Shown piece by piece: positions 9,334 through 18,508 of a DNA stretch of 35,002 nucleotides. Numbering within the stretch: the stretch's first letter is position 1; each line of letters starts with the position of its first letter. A program made the position numbers and the translations under genes. Below the pieces are notes generated by a model. The model made no database searches. It had not been told where the DNA came from and saw only the letters and a program-made list of their open reading frames with translations. The stretch is from positions 1-35,002 of the forward strand of contig JAHECN010000012.1 of NCBI GenBank assembly GCA_024641735.1, in the 5' to 3' direction. This DNA comes from Gemmatimonadota bacterium (GTDB lineage: Bacteria > Gemmatimonadota > Gemmatimonadetes > Gemmatimonadales > GWC2-71-9).

Positions 9334-12300
9334 TCAAGGAGCCACCTGACGCAAGGCCCGAACAAGGGAGGGGACGATCCCCTCCCCCCCGAGCCGCACG
9401 AGCCGCAAGGACAGGGGCACCGTGCGGCGCACCTCCGCGGCAAGCTGGACATCGTCCAGCGCTTGGGTCAAACCAGCCATCCGCGGGGTCGCCCCCTGCC
9501 GGAAGGTCAATCGGGCCTCATCCCCACGCACCAGCACATGCTGGAGCCCGAGAATCGCGCCCATAGCCCGGAGCCGCGCCATATCCAGCAGGGCGTCGGC
9601 TTCCGGGGGAAGCGGTCCGAACCGCTCGCGCAGTTCCGCCCGCAACTCATCAATGTCGCCCGGTGCCGACGCGCGCGCCAGTCGGCGGTAGAGGTCCAGC
9701 TTGGTTTCGTCGTCCTGCACGAAGGCGTCCGGCAGGTGGGCCGGGACATCCAGCACCACGTCCGGCGGCTGCGGAGCTTCCCCGCCCCCCCGGCCTCGGA
9801 GGGCCGTGACGGTCTCCTCCAGCCAGCGCAGGTACAAATCAAAGCCGACCGCCTGCGTGTGTCCGGACTGCTCCGACCCAAGCAGATTGCCTGCCCCCCG
9901 GAGCTCCAGGTCCTTCAGGGCGATCCGGTACCCCGCTCCCAGATCAGTATGATGCTCGAGGACCTTCAATCGTTCCTCGGCCGCCTGATCGATCGTGTCC
10001 GGCACGATCAGATAGCAATAGGCTCGGCGGTGCGATCGGCCCACACGGCCCCGGAGCTGGTAGAGCTGTGCCAGGCCGAAGCGATGGGCATCGTGGACGA
10101 TCATGGTGTTGGCGTTGGGGACATCGAGCCCCGATTCCACGATCATCGTCGACACGAGGATGTCCACCTCGCCCACGACAAACTGTTGCATCACGTCTTC
10201 GAGCGTATCAGCAGGCATCTGGCCATGCCCCACGGCGACCTTCGCGCGCGGAGCCAGCGTACGAATCCGCGCCGCAATGGTCTCGATGGTCTCGATGCGG
10301 TTGTGCACCACGAAGACCTGCCCGCCACGATCAAGTTCGCGCGCCATCGCTTCCTCGAGCAGGCCATCATCCCACGGCTCGACAAAGGTCAGGATCGGGG
10401 AGCGATCGCGCGGTGGCGTCTCGATCACCGTCATGTCGCGCAGCCCGGCCAGCGACAGGTGCAGGGTACGGGGGATTGGCGTGGCGGTGAGAGTGAGCAC
10501 GTCCACGGCGAGTCGCAGTTGCTTGAGCCGTTCCTTGTGCTTGACCCCGAAGCGATGCTCCTCATCCACGATCAACAAGCCGAGATCCTTGAAGAGCACA
10601 TCCTTCGACAGGATGCGGTGTGTCCCGATCACGATGTCGAGGCTACCATCCGCGAGCTTCTGCACCGTCTCCTTTTGTTCCTTCGCGGTGCGGAACCGCG
10701 ACAAGGCTTCCACCGTGACGGGGTAATCGGCGAGTCGGTCCGCGAAGGTCCGGAAGTGCTGCTCGGCGAGAATCGTCGTCGGCACCAGCACGGCCACCTG
10801 CTTCCCGCCCTGCACTGCCTTGAAGGCCGCCCGCACGGCGACTTCCGTCTTGCCATACCCGACGTCGCCGACCAGCAATCGATCCATCGGCACCGGGCGC
10901 TCCATGTCACGCTTGATGTCGTCGGTGGCGGTCCGCTGGTCGGGCGTGTCCTCGTAGAGGAAGGACGACTCGAGTTCCCGTTGCCAGCGCGTGTCGGGCG
11001 GCGCGGGATAGCCGGCATGCACGGTGCGTCGGGCGTAGAGGTCGAGCAGGTCGGCGGCCATCGCCTGGATCGCGCTGCGGGTCTTCTCGCGCACCTTCTT
11101 CCAGGCCGTCCCGCCGAGCCGATGGATCTTCGGGGGCACGCGATCGCTCTCGTCGCCAGCCGAGCGATAGCGCTCGACTTGATCGAGGCGATAGAGCGGC
11201 ACGTTGAGGCGGTCGCCGCCCTCGTATTCGAGGATCGCGACCTCGATCGTGCCACCATCCACCGTCAGGGTCTGGATGCCGCGATAGACGCCGATGCCAT
11301 GCTCCAGATGGACGACGTAGTCGCCCAGGGCGAGCGCACCAGTCACCGTGCTCGGGGCGGCCTGTCGGTAGCGCCGCGTCCGGCGCAGGCGCCGCGCGCG
11401 CCGGAAGATTTCGTGATCCGTCATCACGCGGAGCGTCGGCATCACAAAGCCACCATCGAGGGCACCGACCACCAGCGACGTGCCGCTTGGTCGGAATCCG
11501 TTCTCCTCGAGGAGTTCGTCGAGCCGCTCGCGCTGTCCGTCATTGTCGCAGAGAATCAGCGTCGGCGTGCCATGACCCAGCAGCGCGCGCAGACGACTGA
11601 GGTCGCGATTCACCTTTTCCGGCGGGAAGAAACCGAGCTGCACATCCGCGGGCTCATCACGCAGCAGCAGTCGCGCGAACCCGGCGCGCTGTTGCCGCCA
11701 CGTGGCCGGGTCGAGGAAGAGATCCGCGCGCGGTGGAGTATCCTCGCCGAGTCGTCGCGCGATCTCCAAGTGATGCTCCGCTTCGCGCCACGCGCGCTCG
11801 ACTTCTTCCTCGTCCGGGTGCGACGCGTCTTCGAGGACCACCGCGTCCACCGGCAGCAATTCGAGCAGCGAGCGACGCTCGATCGCCCCGTCCTCGCGGG
11901 GCATCAGACGGACGGCGGAGGAGGAAATGGGAAGCACCGTGAGATCCGGGATTTCGTCCCCGGAGCGCTGTGTCGTCAGATCGAATTCTCGGATCGACGC
12001 GATCTCGTCGCCCCACCATTCCAGCCGCGCAGGCGCCGCCATGCCGAAGCCATACAAGTCCACGATGCCGCCGCGCACCGAGAATTCCGCGACTTCGGCC
12101 ACGGTGGAGACGCGCCGGTACCCCATCGCCTCGAGGGTCTCCACCAACGCCGTCAACGGTCGCGTCGTTCCCTGCACCAAATGCTGTCGCAACGAGGTGA
12201 GGGCGCCCGGGACCGCGGTGCGTTCGGCGCTGGCCCGCGCAGTGGTGACGAGCACACGCAACTCACCGCGCAGCAACGCGGCCAACGTCTCGATCCGCTC

Positions 12301-12606
12301 GCCCGCGATTTCGAAGTGCGGCTCGTCCTCGCCCAACGCTTCGCGTTGCGGGTACAGGGCGATCGCGTCCCCGATCAGCGCCGTGAGGTCGTTGACCCAG
12401 CGTTCGGCATCGGCCGGGGTCGTCGCAATCACGACGACGAGACGCCCGGCGCCCACACGCTCAGAGAGCCAGGTTGCCAGGACGGCCCCGCTCGACCCCG
12501 GCAAGCCACCGAGGCGGACGGCAGACCCGCGCGCGGGAAGACGCTCCGCCAAGGCATGAACCGTGGCGCAGCGATCAAAGGCATCAAGAATCGGACGAAG
12601 CGTCAT
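9334..12606 (-). CDS. mfd: Transcription-repair coupling factor
   Basis: 1090 aa; CarD-like RID LGDYVVHLEHGIGVYRGI, helicase motifs RLLVGDVGYGKTEVAVRAAFKA, LIVDEEHRFGVKHKERLK, TLTATPIPRTLHLSLAGLRDMTVIETPP, RGRVGRSHRRAYCYL. Confidence 0.98.
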   Translation of the reverse strand: MTLRPILDAFDRCATVHALAERLPARGSAVRLGGLPGSSGAVLATWLSERVGAGRLVVVIATTPADAERWVNDLTALIGDAIALYPQREALGEDEPHFEIAGERIETLAALLRGELRVLVTTARASAERTAVPGALTSLRQHLVQGTTRPLTALVETLEAMGYRRVSTVAEVAEFSVRGGIVDLYGFGMAAPARLEWWGDEIASIREFDLTTQRSGDEIPDLTVLPISSSAVRLMPREDGAIERRSLLELLPVDAVVLEDASHPDEEEVERAWREAEHHLEIARRLGEDTPPRADLFLDPATWRQQRAGFARLLLRDEPADVQLGFFPPEKVNRDLSRLRALLGHGTPTLILCDNDGQRERLDELLEENGFRPSGTSLVVGALDGGFVMPTLRVMTDHEIFRRARRLRRTRRYRQAAPSTVTGALALGDYVVHLEHGIGVYRGIQTLTVDGGTIEVAILEYEGGDRLNVPLYRLDQVERYRSAGDESDRVPPKIHRLGGTAWKKVREKTRSAIQAMAADLLDLYARRTVHAGYPAPPDTRWQRELESSFLYEDTPDQRTATDDIKRDMERPVPMDRLLVGDVGYGKTEVAVRAAFKAVQGGKQVAVLVPTTILAEQHFRTFADRLADYPVTVEALSRFRTAKEQKETVQKLADGSLDIVIGTHRILSKDVLFKDLGLLIVDEEHRFGVKHKERLKQLRLAVDVLTLTATPIPRTLHLSLAGLRDMTVIETPPRDRSPILTFVEPWDDGLLEEAMARELDRGGQVFVVHNRIETIETIAARIRTLAPRAKVAVGHGQMPADTLEDVMQQFVVGEVDILVSTMIVESGLDVPNANTMIVHDAHRFGLAQLYQLRGRVGRSHRRAYCYLIVPDTIDQAAEERLKVLEHHTDLGAGYRIALKDLELRGAGNLLGSEQSGHTQAVGFDLYLRWLEETVTALRGRGGGEAPQPPDVVLDVPAHLPDAFVQDDETKLDLYRRLARASAPGDIDELRAELRERFGPLPPEADALLDMARLRAMGAILGLQHVLVRGDEARLTFRQGATPRMAGLTQALDDVQLAAEVRRTVPLSLRLVRLGGEGIVPSLVRALRQVAP

Positions 12607-14391
12607 TCAGTTCCGTTGGCCCACGCGACCGCTCAACCCGGCTTCCGCGAAGACACAGAGAAGCGCCAGCACGAGCAGAGGCCCACGAAGGTCCCCGCGC
12701 CCGCCAGCCAGGAAGGCCCGACGTGGGCCTTCTTCGAATCCTGCGACCGTGGTCCGGCCCCAGAGCGTACGCACGGCATCATCCTCGGCACGCGTCAAGT
12801 CCGATTCGCGTGGGTCGAGCAACACCGTGACGGCGCCCAAGGTATCCTCGCCGACCAGCAGGTGGTACACCCCGGTGCTCTTTGGAACCCAGAGACTGCC
12901 TCCCTCAACCGGCTGCCGCTGCCCCGCATAGGCCACTGCGGAGAGCGGATCGGGGAGGCGAATCGGCATTCCGGCGATCCCATCGGGGAGGGTCACTTCT
13001 CCGCGGAAGGCCTGACGAATGAGGGCGTCGAGCAACGGCACGAAACCGGTTTCGAGCGGCAACCCCGACCAGGCAGGCTCAAAGCGGGACCCCACCAGAA
13101 TCACATCGCCGCTCCGGACGACCCACGGTTCGCGCGCCACCGTGGCCAGCACTTCGCCGCCTCCGCGGCTCGGCTCAAGCCGAACTCGGGAGTGCACCTC
13201 GACAGGATCGGGGAGGAAGGCCGCGGAGTCCGATTGTTCTTCCCCACGCACGGTCCCTTCATACTGCCAGCCGACCCCTCGGGCGGCCAACCGCCGATTC
13301 AGTGCACCAAGGAGCGCCGGATCGGCGGGAGGTACGACCACGCTCGCTCCCGAGCCCAGGTCCCCAACCCGCACGCCCTCGCCCGGCATCGCCCGACCAT
13401 CCGCAACGAGCACCGCGAGCGCGGCATTGAGGAAACGCTCCGAGGGATCCCACCGCACGGACGGTGGGGGCGCCGCATACATCGCCACGGCGCGCTCGTC
13501 GTCAGCCCGAAACTCATCGGGTGGGAGGACGGCGCGCAGCATGCTCCAGCCACGCGGCACCACGGCCAACCGCACGGCCGTCGGGACACCGGGCACCAGC
13601 AGGACATCTCGCAGCGGAGCACCTTCGAACCCGACGGCGGCAGGAACTGGCACCGTATCTGTCGACTGCAGCGAGAGCGTCACCAATCCGCCATCGACGC
13701 CCCACGGCCCCGAACCGACCGTAAGCTCGGCAATACCTCGATTCTGTGGGACGGCATCGGTTGGACGGATGACCAGCACGTCGGCATCGCCGACGCTCGC
13801 GGAGAGTGCACTGCGCTGCATGTCGGAGAGCACGACCACGGCACCCGGCCGGTTCGCCTGTGCAACCAGGGTGCGACCCTCGGTCACAGCGGTCCCAAGA
13901 TCAAGCCGACTCGTCGTCGGTGCGAGCACCGCAAGACGTTGCCGGAGTTGGGCGCGCGTGCCAGGAACCGCGGGGCCGTCGGCGGTCCGCAGCCAGAGCT
14001 GATCTGCGGACGTCGCCTCGTCGAGCACGCGTCCCGCGGCACCAACCAGAGCGCTCAGGCGCGGCACGCCATCCACGATCACTCCACTGCTCGCACTGTT
14101 GTCGACGACCAGCACGACCGCGCTCGCCGCATGTCCACCCAAACCGATCCCCGCGCAGCGCATTCCCGCCGCTGCGAACACGAGCGCCAAGATCAGGAGT
14201 GTCCGCACGATCAACAACAAGAGATGACGGAGGTGGAGTCGGCGGCGATGATCGCGGGTGGCGTCGTCGAGATACCGGACCGCCGGAAACGCGACTTCTG
14301 GTGGCTCGTGTCGGTGCACCAGGTGCAGCAGGAGAGGCACGGCCGCGAGCGGGAGTCCCAGCAAGAGCCACGGGGCCGAAAATCCGATCAC
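12607..14391 (-). CDS. BatA-domain / vWA-like membrane protein
   Basis: From GTG 14391: VIGFSAPWLLLGLPLAAVPLLLHLVHRHEPPEVAFPAVRYLDDATRDHRRRLHLRHLLLLIVRTLLILALVFAAA (BatA N-terminal domain), MIDAS-like VVDNSAS; C-terminal TM. Confidence 0.85.
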   Translation of the reverse strand: MIGFSAPWLLLGLPLAAVPLLLHLVHRHEPPEVAFPAVRYLDDATRDHRRRLHLRHLLLLIVRTLLILALVFAAAGMRCAGIGLGGHAASAVVLVVDNSASSGVIVDGVPRLSALVGAAGRVLDEATSADQLWLRTADGPAVPGTRAQLRQRLAVLAPTTSRLDLGTAVTEGRTLVAQANRPGAVVVLSDMQRSALSASVGDADVLVIRPTDAVPQNRGIAELTVGSGPWGVDGGLVTLSLQSTDTVPVPAAVGFEGAPLRDVLLVPGVPTAVRLAVVPRGWSMLRAVLPPDEFRADDERAVAMYAAPPPSVRWDPSERFLNAALAVLVADGRAMPGEGVRVGDLGSGASVVVPPADPALLGALNRRLAARGVGWQYEGTVRGEEQSDSAAFLPDPVEVHSRVRLEPSRGGGEVLATVAREPWVVRSGDVILVGSRFEPAWSGLPLETGFVPLLDALIRQAFRGEVTLPDGIAGMPIRLPDPLSAVAYAGQRQPVEGGSLWVPKSTGVYHLLVGEDTLGAVTVLLDPRESDLTRAEDDAVRTLWGRTTVAGFEEGPRRAFLAGGRGDLRGPLLVLALLCVFAEAGLSGRVGQRN

Positions 14392-15296
14392 GCGGAGAGC
14401 GCCTGCAGGAGTGCCGTTCCAAACGGGAGGTCCGTCGGCACCAACGCGTACCGAATGCCCGACGCCCGGCAGGCACTCCCCCAGGCGCGGACCACGCCCG
14501 CGACCGTCTCCCGGTACTCGGAGGACCATTCGCTGGGCGCCACCGTCACGACGGCTCCCGTCTCAGGGTCACGAAAGCGTGTCTCGTCTCCCTGAGCCAG
14601 ATCGAGCTCTGCCGGGTCGGCGATATGCAGCACCAGTACCTGATGCCCGCGGTGTCGCAGAAAGCGGAGTGCCTTCAGCGTCAGCGTCCGATCCATCAAC
14701 AAGTCGGATATCAGCACCACCATGCCGCGGCGACGGAGTGCGGCCACCACCTGCGTCAGTGCCACGTCGGCAGCCGTTCCAGTCCCAGGACGCAGCGCAG
14801 CGAGCGACTCGGCCAGCGTCTGCCACTGTCCCGCGCGAACGCGGGCAGGCAGGATGTCCCTCACCTGCTCATCGAAGGTCACCAATCCAGTGGCGTCGCG
14901 TTGACGCAGCAGGACCAAGGCGAGCGCCGCACTGAGTCGGGTCGCGTAGTCGAGCTTGGTGAGCCGACCCTCCTCGCCTCGCCATGCCATCGAGGCCGAG
15001 GCATCGAGCACCAGCATGGCGCGCAGGTTGGTTTCTTCCTCAAATTGCTTGACGTACAGGCGGTCGGTCCGCCCCAGCAGCTTCCAATCCACGTACCGAG
15101 GATCGTCGCCAGGCTGGTACTGACGATGTTCCACGAACTCAACGGAAAAACCACGGCGTGGGGATCGATGGAGGCCGTGGAGAAAGCCCTCAACGATCGC
15201 CTGCGTCGTGACTTCCAGACCCCCGAGCCGGGCCACTTCTGCCGGCAGCAGCAGGTCCGGTCGGGTCGTTCGGGACGTGGCGGAAGGAAAGCTCAT
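14388..15296 (-). CDS. DUF58 domain-containing protein (vWA fold)
   Basis: SPRRGFSVEFVEHRQYQPGDDPRYVDWKLLGRTDRLYVKQFEEETNLRAMLVLDASASM; DUF58 signature and DxSxS. Confidence 0.92.
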   Translation of the reverse strand: MSFPSATSRTTRPDLLLPAEVARLGGLEVTTQAIVEGFLHGLHRSPRRGFSVEFVEHRQYQPGDDPRYVDWKLLGRTDRLYVKQFEEETNLRAMLVLDASASMAWRGEEGRLTKLDYATRLSAALALVLLRQRDATGLVTFDEQVRDILPARVRAGQWQTLAESLAALRPGTGTAADVALTQVVAALRRRGMVVLISDLLMDRTLTLKALRFLRHRGHQVLVLHIADPAELDLAQGDETRFRDPETGAVVTVAPSEWSSEYRETVAGVVRAWGSACRASGIRYALVPTDLPFGTALLQALSA

Positions 15297-15305
15297 GCGG
15301 CGCGG

Positions 15306-15334
15306 AACGTACGAGCCACGTTGCAGGGCGTCAA
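15306..15334 (-). promoter_or_regulatory. Candidate sigma70 promoter for the DUF58-mfd-surA-pdxA operon
   Basis: On minus strand TTGACG (15334-15329), 17-nt spacer, TACGTT (15311-15306), then 9 nt to ATG at 15296. Confidence 0.6.
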
Positions 15335-15458
15335 CGGAGTGTCACCAATCCGCTGGCCCTCCCGTAGAGGGAGGCGTGGCCGTGATATGTTTCGCACGTC
15401 CCCCCGATGGTGTTGAGAAGTGATTCCTGACGTTGGTCTCTTGAATGGAGTTTCGCGC

Positions 15459-17045
15459 ATGCGCTTTCCCGTCATCCGTCTTGCCACGGTCGCCCTCCTC
15501 CTCCCGGCGGCACTGCTCGCCCAATCGCCGAAACAGATCGCCAAGGCCGGCGCCCTCATCACTCCCGCCAAAGTCCTGCAGCGGATCAGCGTGATTGCCG
15601 ATGACTCGATGGGCGGGCGCAACACACCGAGTCCGGGGCTGGAGAAGGTCGCGCAATATCTGGCCGACAACTACAAGGCGTGGGGCTTGAAGCCCGCTGG
15701 CGAGAACGGCACCTACTTCCAGCGCTACCCCATGGTGAAGAAGGGAATCGACGTCGCGGCCTCCTACTTCGAAGCGGACGAGGGTGGGATCATCACGCGC
15801 TATCCCTTCAATGACCTCACGTTCGGGACCGGGGGAATGGAGAAGCCGGTCACTGGCCACGCCGTGTTGATCGGGGGAACGGTCACCGTCGCGGATATTG
15901 AGGCCGCCAGCGGGATCGAAGGCGCCGTTGTCCTGCTGGTCTCGGATGCGAGCAAGGCGGCGGCCTGGCGCATGGTCTCCCGCGCGGTCGCGTTGAAGAA
16001 GCCTGCCGCGATCATCATGCTCACGAATCAGGACGAAGTGATGTTCGGTCGACTGCGCGACGCCTCGGGGAACAGCCGCTTCACGGTGGAGACGTCGAAT
16101 GCGCGGCCGGTGGTGCCGACGATCACAATCCACGACAAGGCCTTCAACGCGACGGGCGGCAGCAACCGACCGGATTGGGACGCAATGCGCGCAGCCCCGA
16201 TGGCCATGATCCAGGCTGCCCCGCCGGAAATTTCCGTGACGGTCTTCGTCAAGGAGAACGTCCTTGAGCGCGTGATGGTACCCAACGTGGTGGCGATGGT
16301 CGAAGGGAGCGACCCGAAAATGAAGGATGAGTACGTGGTGTTTTCATCCCACATGGACCATGTCGGAACGGTCGGGGACGGCGTCGGGGGCTGCGGTGCC
16401 TTGACCCGTCCGGACGGGACCATCGACAACATCTGCAATGGCGCGGACGACGACGCGTCCGGCACCACCGGGTTGATGATGGTCGCCGAGGCCTGGGCCA
16501 AGCTCGACCGGAAGCCACGCCGTTCGATGATCATCCTGAATGTCTCTGGCGAGGAAAAGGGCCTGCTCGGATCGGCGTGGTATGCCGAGCACCCGACCGT
16601 CCCCGCTGAGAAGATTGTCGCCAACGTCAACATGGACATGATCGGCCGCAACAATCCTGACTCGATCGTCGTGATCGGCAAGGAACACTCCAATCTCGGC
16701 CAGACGCTGGCAAAGGTACAGGGCGCACACCCGGAGCTGAAGTTGATCGCGGCCGATGACATCTGGCCGGAGCAGAACTTCTACTCCCGCTCCGACCACT
16801 TCAACTTCGCGCGGAAGGGTGTGCCGGTGCTCTTCTTCTTCAACGGGGTGCATGAGCAGTATCACCGTCCCAACGATGAAGTCGCCCTGATCGACACCAG
16901 CAAGCTCTCGCGCGTAGCCAAGCTCGGCTTCTTCTTCGGGGTGGACGTGGCCAACTCGCCGATGCGTCCGGTCTGGAATCCCGAGAGCTATCAGACGATC
17001 GTGGTGGAACAGAAGACCCCGCAGCCAGCCAAGCGGACGCCGTAA
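15459..17045 (+). CDS. M28-family metallopeptidase with PA-like insert, secreted
   Basis: Signal peptide MRFPVIRLATVALLLPAALLAQ; zinc motifs SSHMDHVG, GADDDASGT, VSGEEKGLLGS, NMDMIGRN, SRSDHFNFARKGVPVLFFFNG. Confidence 0.9.
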   Translation: MRFPVIRLATVALLLPAALLAQSPKQIAKAGALITPAKVLQRISVIADDSMGGRNTPSPGLEKVAQYLADNYKAWGLKPAGENGTYFQRYPMVKKGIDVAASYFEADEGGIITRYPFNDLTFGTGGMEKPVTGHAVLIGGTVTVADIEAASGIEGAVVLLVSDASKAAAWRMVSRAVALKKPAAIIMLTNQDEVMFGRLRDASGNSRFTVETSNARPVVPTITIHDKAFNATGGSNRPDWDAMRAAPMAMIQAAPPEISVTVFVKENVLERVMVPNVVAMVEGSDPKMKDEYVVFSSHMDHVGTVGDGVGGCGALTRPDGTIDNICNGADDDASGTTGLMMVAEAWAKLDRKPRRSMIILNVSGEEKGLLGSAWYAEHPTVPAEKIVANVNMDMIGRNNPDSIVVIGKEHSNLGQTLAKVQGAHPELKLIAADDIWPEQNFYSRSDHFNFARKGVPVLFFFNGVHEQYHRPNDEVALIDTSKLSRVAKLGFFFGVDVANSPMRPVWNPESYQTIVVEQKTPQPAKRTP

Positions 17046-17049
17046 CTCC

Positions 17050-17385
17050 ATGGCCGACCTCGACGATTTCAACGCGTTCCGCACCAAGATGAACGACACG
17101 ATTCTTGGTGCGGGCAACTTGACCATCAACCGCTTCTTTGCGCTGGACAATCGTGCCTACGAGGCGGGCGCCCTCGGGACCAAGCAGAAGGAGATGCTTG
17201 GCCTGGTGGCGTCGATGGTCCTGCGCTGCGATGACTGCATCACCTACCACGTGGTCCGATGTCACGAGGAAGGCGTCACGCGCGAAGAGTTCCTGGAAAT
17301 CTTTTCGGTGGGATTGGTGGTCGGCGGGAGCATCGTGATTCCGCATCTCAGACGGGCGATGGAGCGACTGGAAGAACTGACCTGA
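17050..17385 (+). CDS. Carboxymuconolactone decarboxylase / AhpD-like protein
   Basis: 111 aa; LGLVASMVLRCDDCITYHVVRCHEEGVTREEFLEIFSVGLVVGG with CxxCxxxH redox motif. Confidence 0.9.
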   Translation: MADLDDFNAFRTKMNDTILGAGNLTINRFFALDNRAYEAGALGTKQKEMLGLVASMVLRCDDCITYHVVRCHEEGVTREEFLEIFSVGLVVGGSIVIPHLRRAMERLEELT

Positions 17386-17459
17386 AGAGAGAAGAGAGAC
17401 GAGAGAGGAGAGAGGAGTCTGTATTCTCTTCTCTCGTCTCTCCTTTCTCTTCTCTCTTG
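17384..17459. repeat. GA/CT inverted repeat (copy B) filling the convergent AhpD-like/EamA gap
   Basis: Left arm gaagagagaagagagacgagagaggagagaggag; right arm ctcttctctcgtctctcctttctcttctctctt. By eye 29/33 complementary with an 8-nt loop (tctgtatt). Confidence 0.88.
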
Positions 17460-18365
17460 TTAGCCCTCCGCCGCCGGCACCACCTTCTGTCTGGTCGCCA
17501 ACACGCCGCCGATGATCAACACTCCCCCTATCAGATGGGTGATGCCGGGGCGCTCGCCGAGTCCGACCATGGCGATCGCCGTGGCCACGAGGGGCACCAG
17601 CGTGTTGTAGGCCACGGTGCGTGCGGCACCGAGCTCGGCCACGCCGCGATTCCAGAGGATGTACGCGGCGACCAGCGACAGGAGACCGGCGTAGAGCAAG
17701 CCGCCCCACCCGACCCACGTCACTGCACTCCAATCCGTCCGCATCAACTCCGGCCACCCCAGGATGACCAATCCCGGCGTCCCCGTGTACATCGTCCACG
17801 CGGTGATCCGGAGCGACGAGATCGGGAGCCGCCAGTGCCGGAGGAGCAGCGTGTAGGCGGCCCATGTGACCACCGCGCCGAGCAGCAACAGGTCACCGGC
17901 ACGGATGCTGGTGTCGATCGTGGCGCCACGCGTCAGAATGACGATCACGACACCGACGGTGGCGATCGCGACGGCGAGCCGTTGCCGCAGCGTGGTCACT
18001 TCGATCCGGAGCAACCAAGTCGCCAGGACCACAATGGCGGGCATCCCGGCAAGGATGAGCGCGGTCTTTGTGGCTGACGTGCGGGCCAATCCTTCGATGA
18101 AGCAGAGCTGGTACAAGGTGTTTCCGATCAACCCCAGCCAGATCAGCTTGGTCCGGGCCCCGGGCGGGAGGGGTGTCGCCGGTTCGCGCCGCCGGAGGAT
18201 CAGCCAGAGGATCGCCGTGGCCAGCAAGAACCGGAGGGCGGTAAAGGCCAGCGGTTCGAGCTCCGCGAAGGCCAGCTTGGTCGCCGTGAAATTCCCGCCC
18301 CAGAAGAGGGTGACCAGCAACATCCCGGTGGACGCGGAGAGACGAGGGGGGGCGGAGTCTGACAT
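17460..18365 (-). CDS. EamA/DMT-family transporter
   Basis: [57 protein letters not shown]...; ~10 TM; second EamA repeat [19 protein letters not shown]. Confidence 0.92.
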   Translation of the reverse strand: MSDSAPPRLSASTGMLLVTLFWGGNFTATKLAFAELEPLAFTALRFLLATAILWLILRRREPATPLPPGARTKLIWLGLIGNTLYQLCFIEGLARTSATKTALILAGMPAIVVLATWLLRIEVTTLRQRLAVAIATVGVVIVILTRGATIDTSIRAGDLLLLGAVVTWAAYTLLLRHWRLPISSLRITAWTMYTGTPGLVILGWPELMRTDWSAVTWVGWGGLLYAGLLSLVAAYILWNRGVAELGAARTVAYNTLVPLVATAIAMVGLGERPGITHLIGGVLIIGGVLATRQKVVPAAEG

Positions 18366-18370
18366 GCCCG

Positions 18371-18376
18371 AATATA
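18371..18376 (-). promoter_or_regulatory. -10-like TATATT for the EamA transporter, 5 nt before ATG
   Basis: aatata at 18371-18376 (TATATT on minus), then cgggc, then ATG (18365). Confidence 0.5.
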
Positions 18377-18496
18377 GGAGAAAGGAGAAAAGAGAGCGGA
18401 GAACCGTTCGAAGGTGCCCCTGAGGGTGCCACGTCGGACCGGCCACCGCCCTCCTCTCGCTTCTCTCCTCTCTCTTCTCTCCCCTCGCCTCTCTCC

Positions 18497-18502
18497 TATA
18501 TT
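18497..18502 (+). promoter_or_regulatory. -10-like TATATT for lepA, 6 nt before ATG
   Basis: tatatt at 18497-18502, gccgcc, ATG at 18509; no SD between. Confidence 0.5.
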
Positions 18503-18508
18503 GCCGCC

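Larger units (their letters stand above)
18371..18502. repeat. GA/CT inverted repeat (copy C) spanning the divergent EamA/lepA intergenic region
   Basis: Left outer arm aatataggagaaaggaga and right outer arm tcgcctctctcctatatt are reverse complements with 2 mismatches; the arms continue as GA/CT tracts toward a ~45-nt GC-rich centre. Confidence 0.82.

Noticed and set aside
9331-9343. ggctc-aag-gagcc hairpin at the end of mfd
   Set aside because: Five-bp stem overlapping the mfd stop, within an operon, without a T-tract; not convincing as a terminator.
8241-9566. 441-aa plus-strand ORF
   Set aside because: Opposite the PpiC lipoprotein gene; R/G/H-rich shadow ORF.
9211-14595. 1794-aa plus-strand ORF
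   Set aside because: Antisense to mfd and the BatA-like gene, both with clear conserved motifs. The translation is Arg/His/Gln-rich with no recognisable domain; typical shadow ORF of high-GC codon bias.
15352-15370. Small inverted repeat ccctc-ccgta-gaggg upstream of the M28 peptidase
   Set aside because: Only 5 bp stem; could be chance in GC-rich DNA. Not strong enough to call a regulator site or riboswitch.
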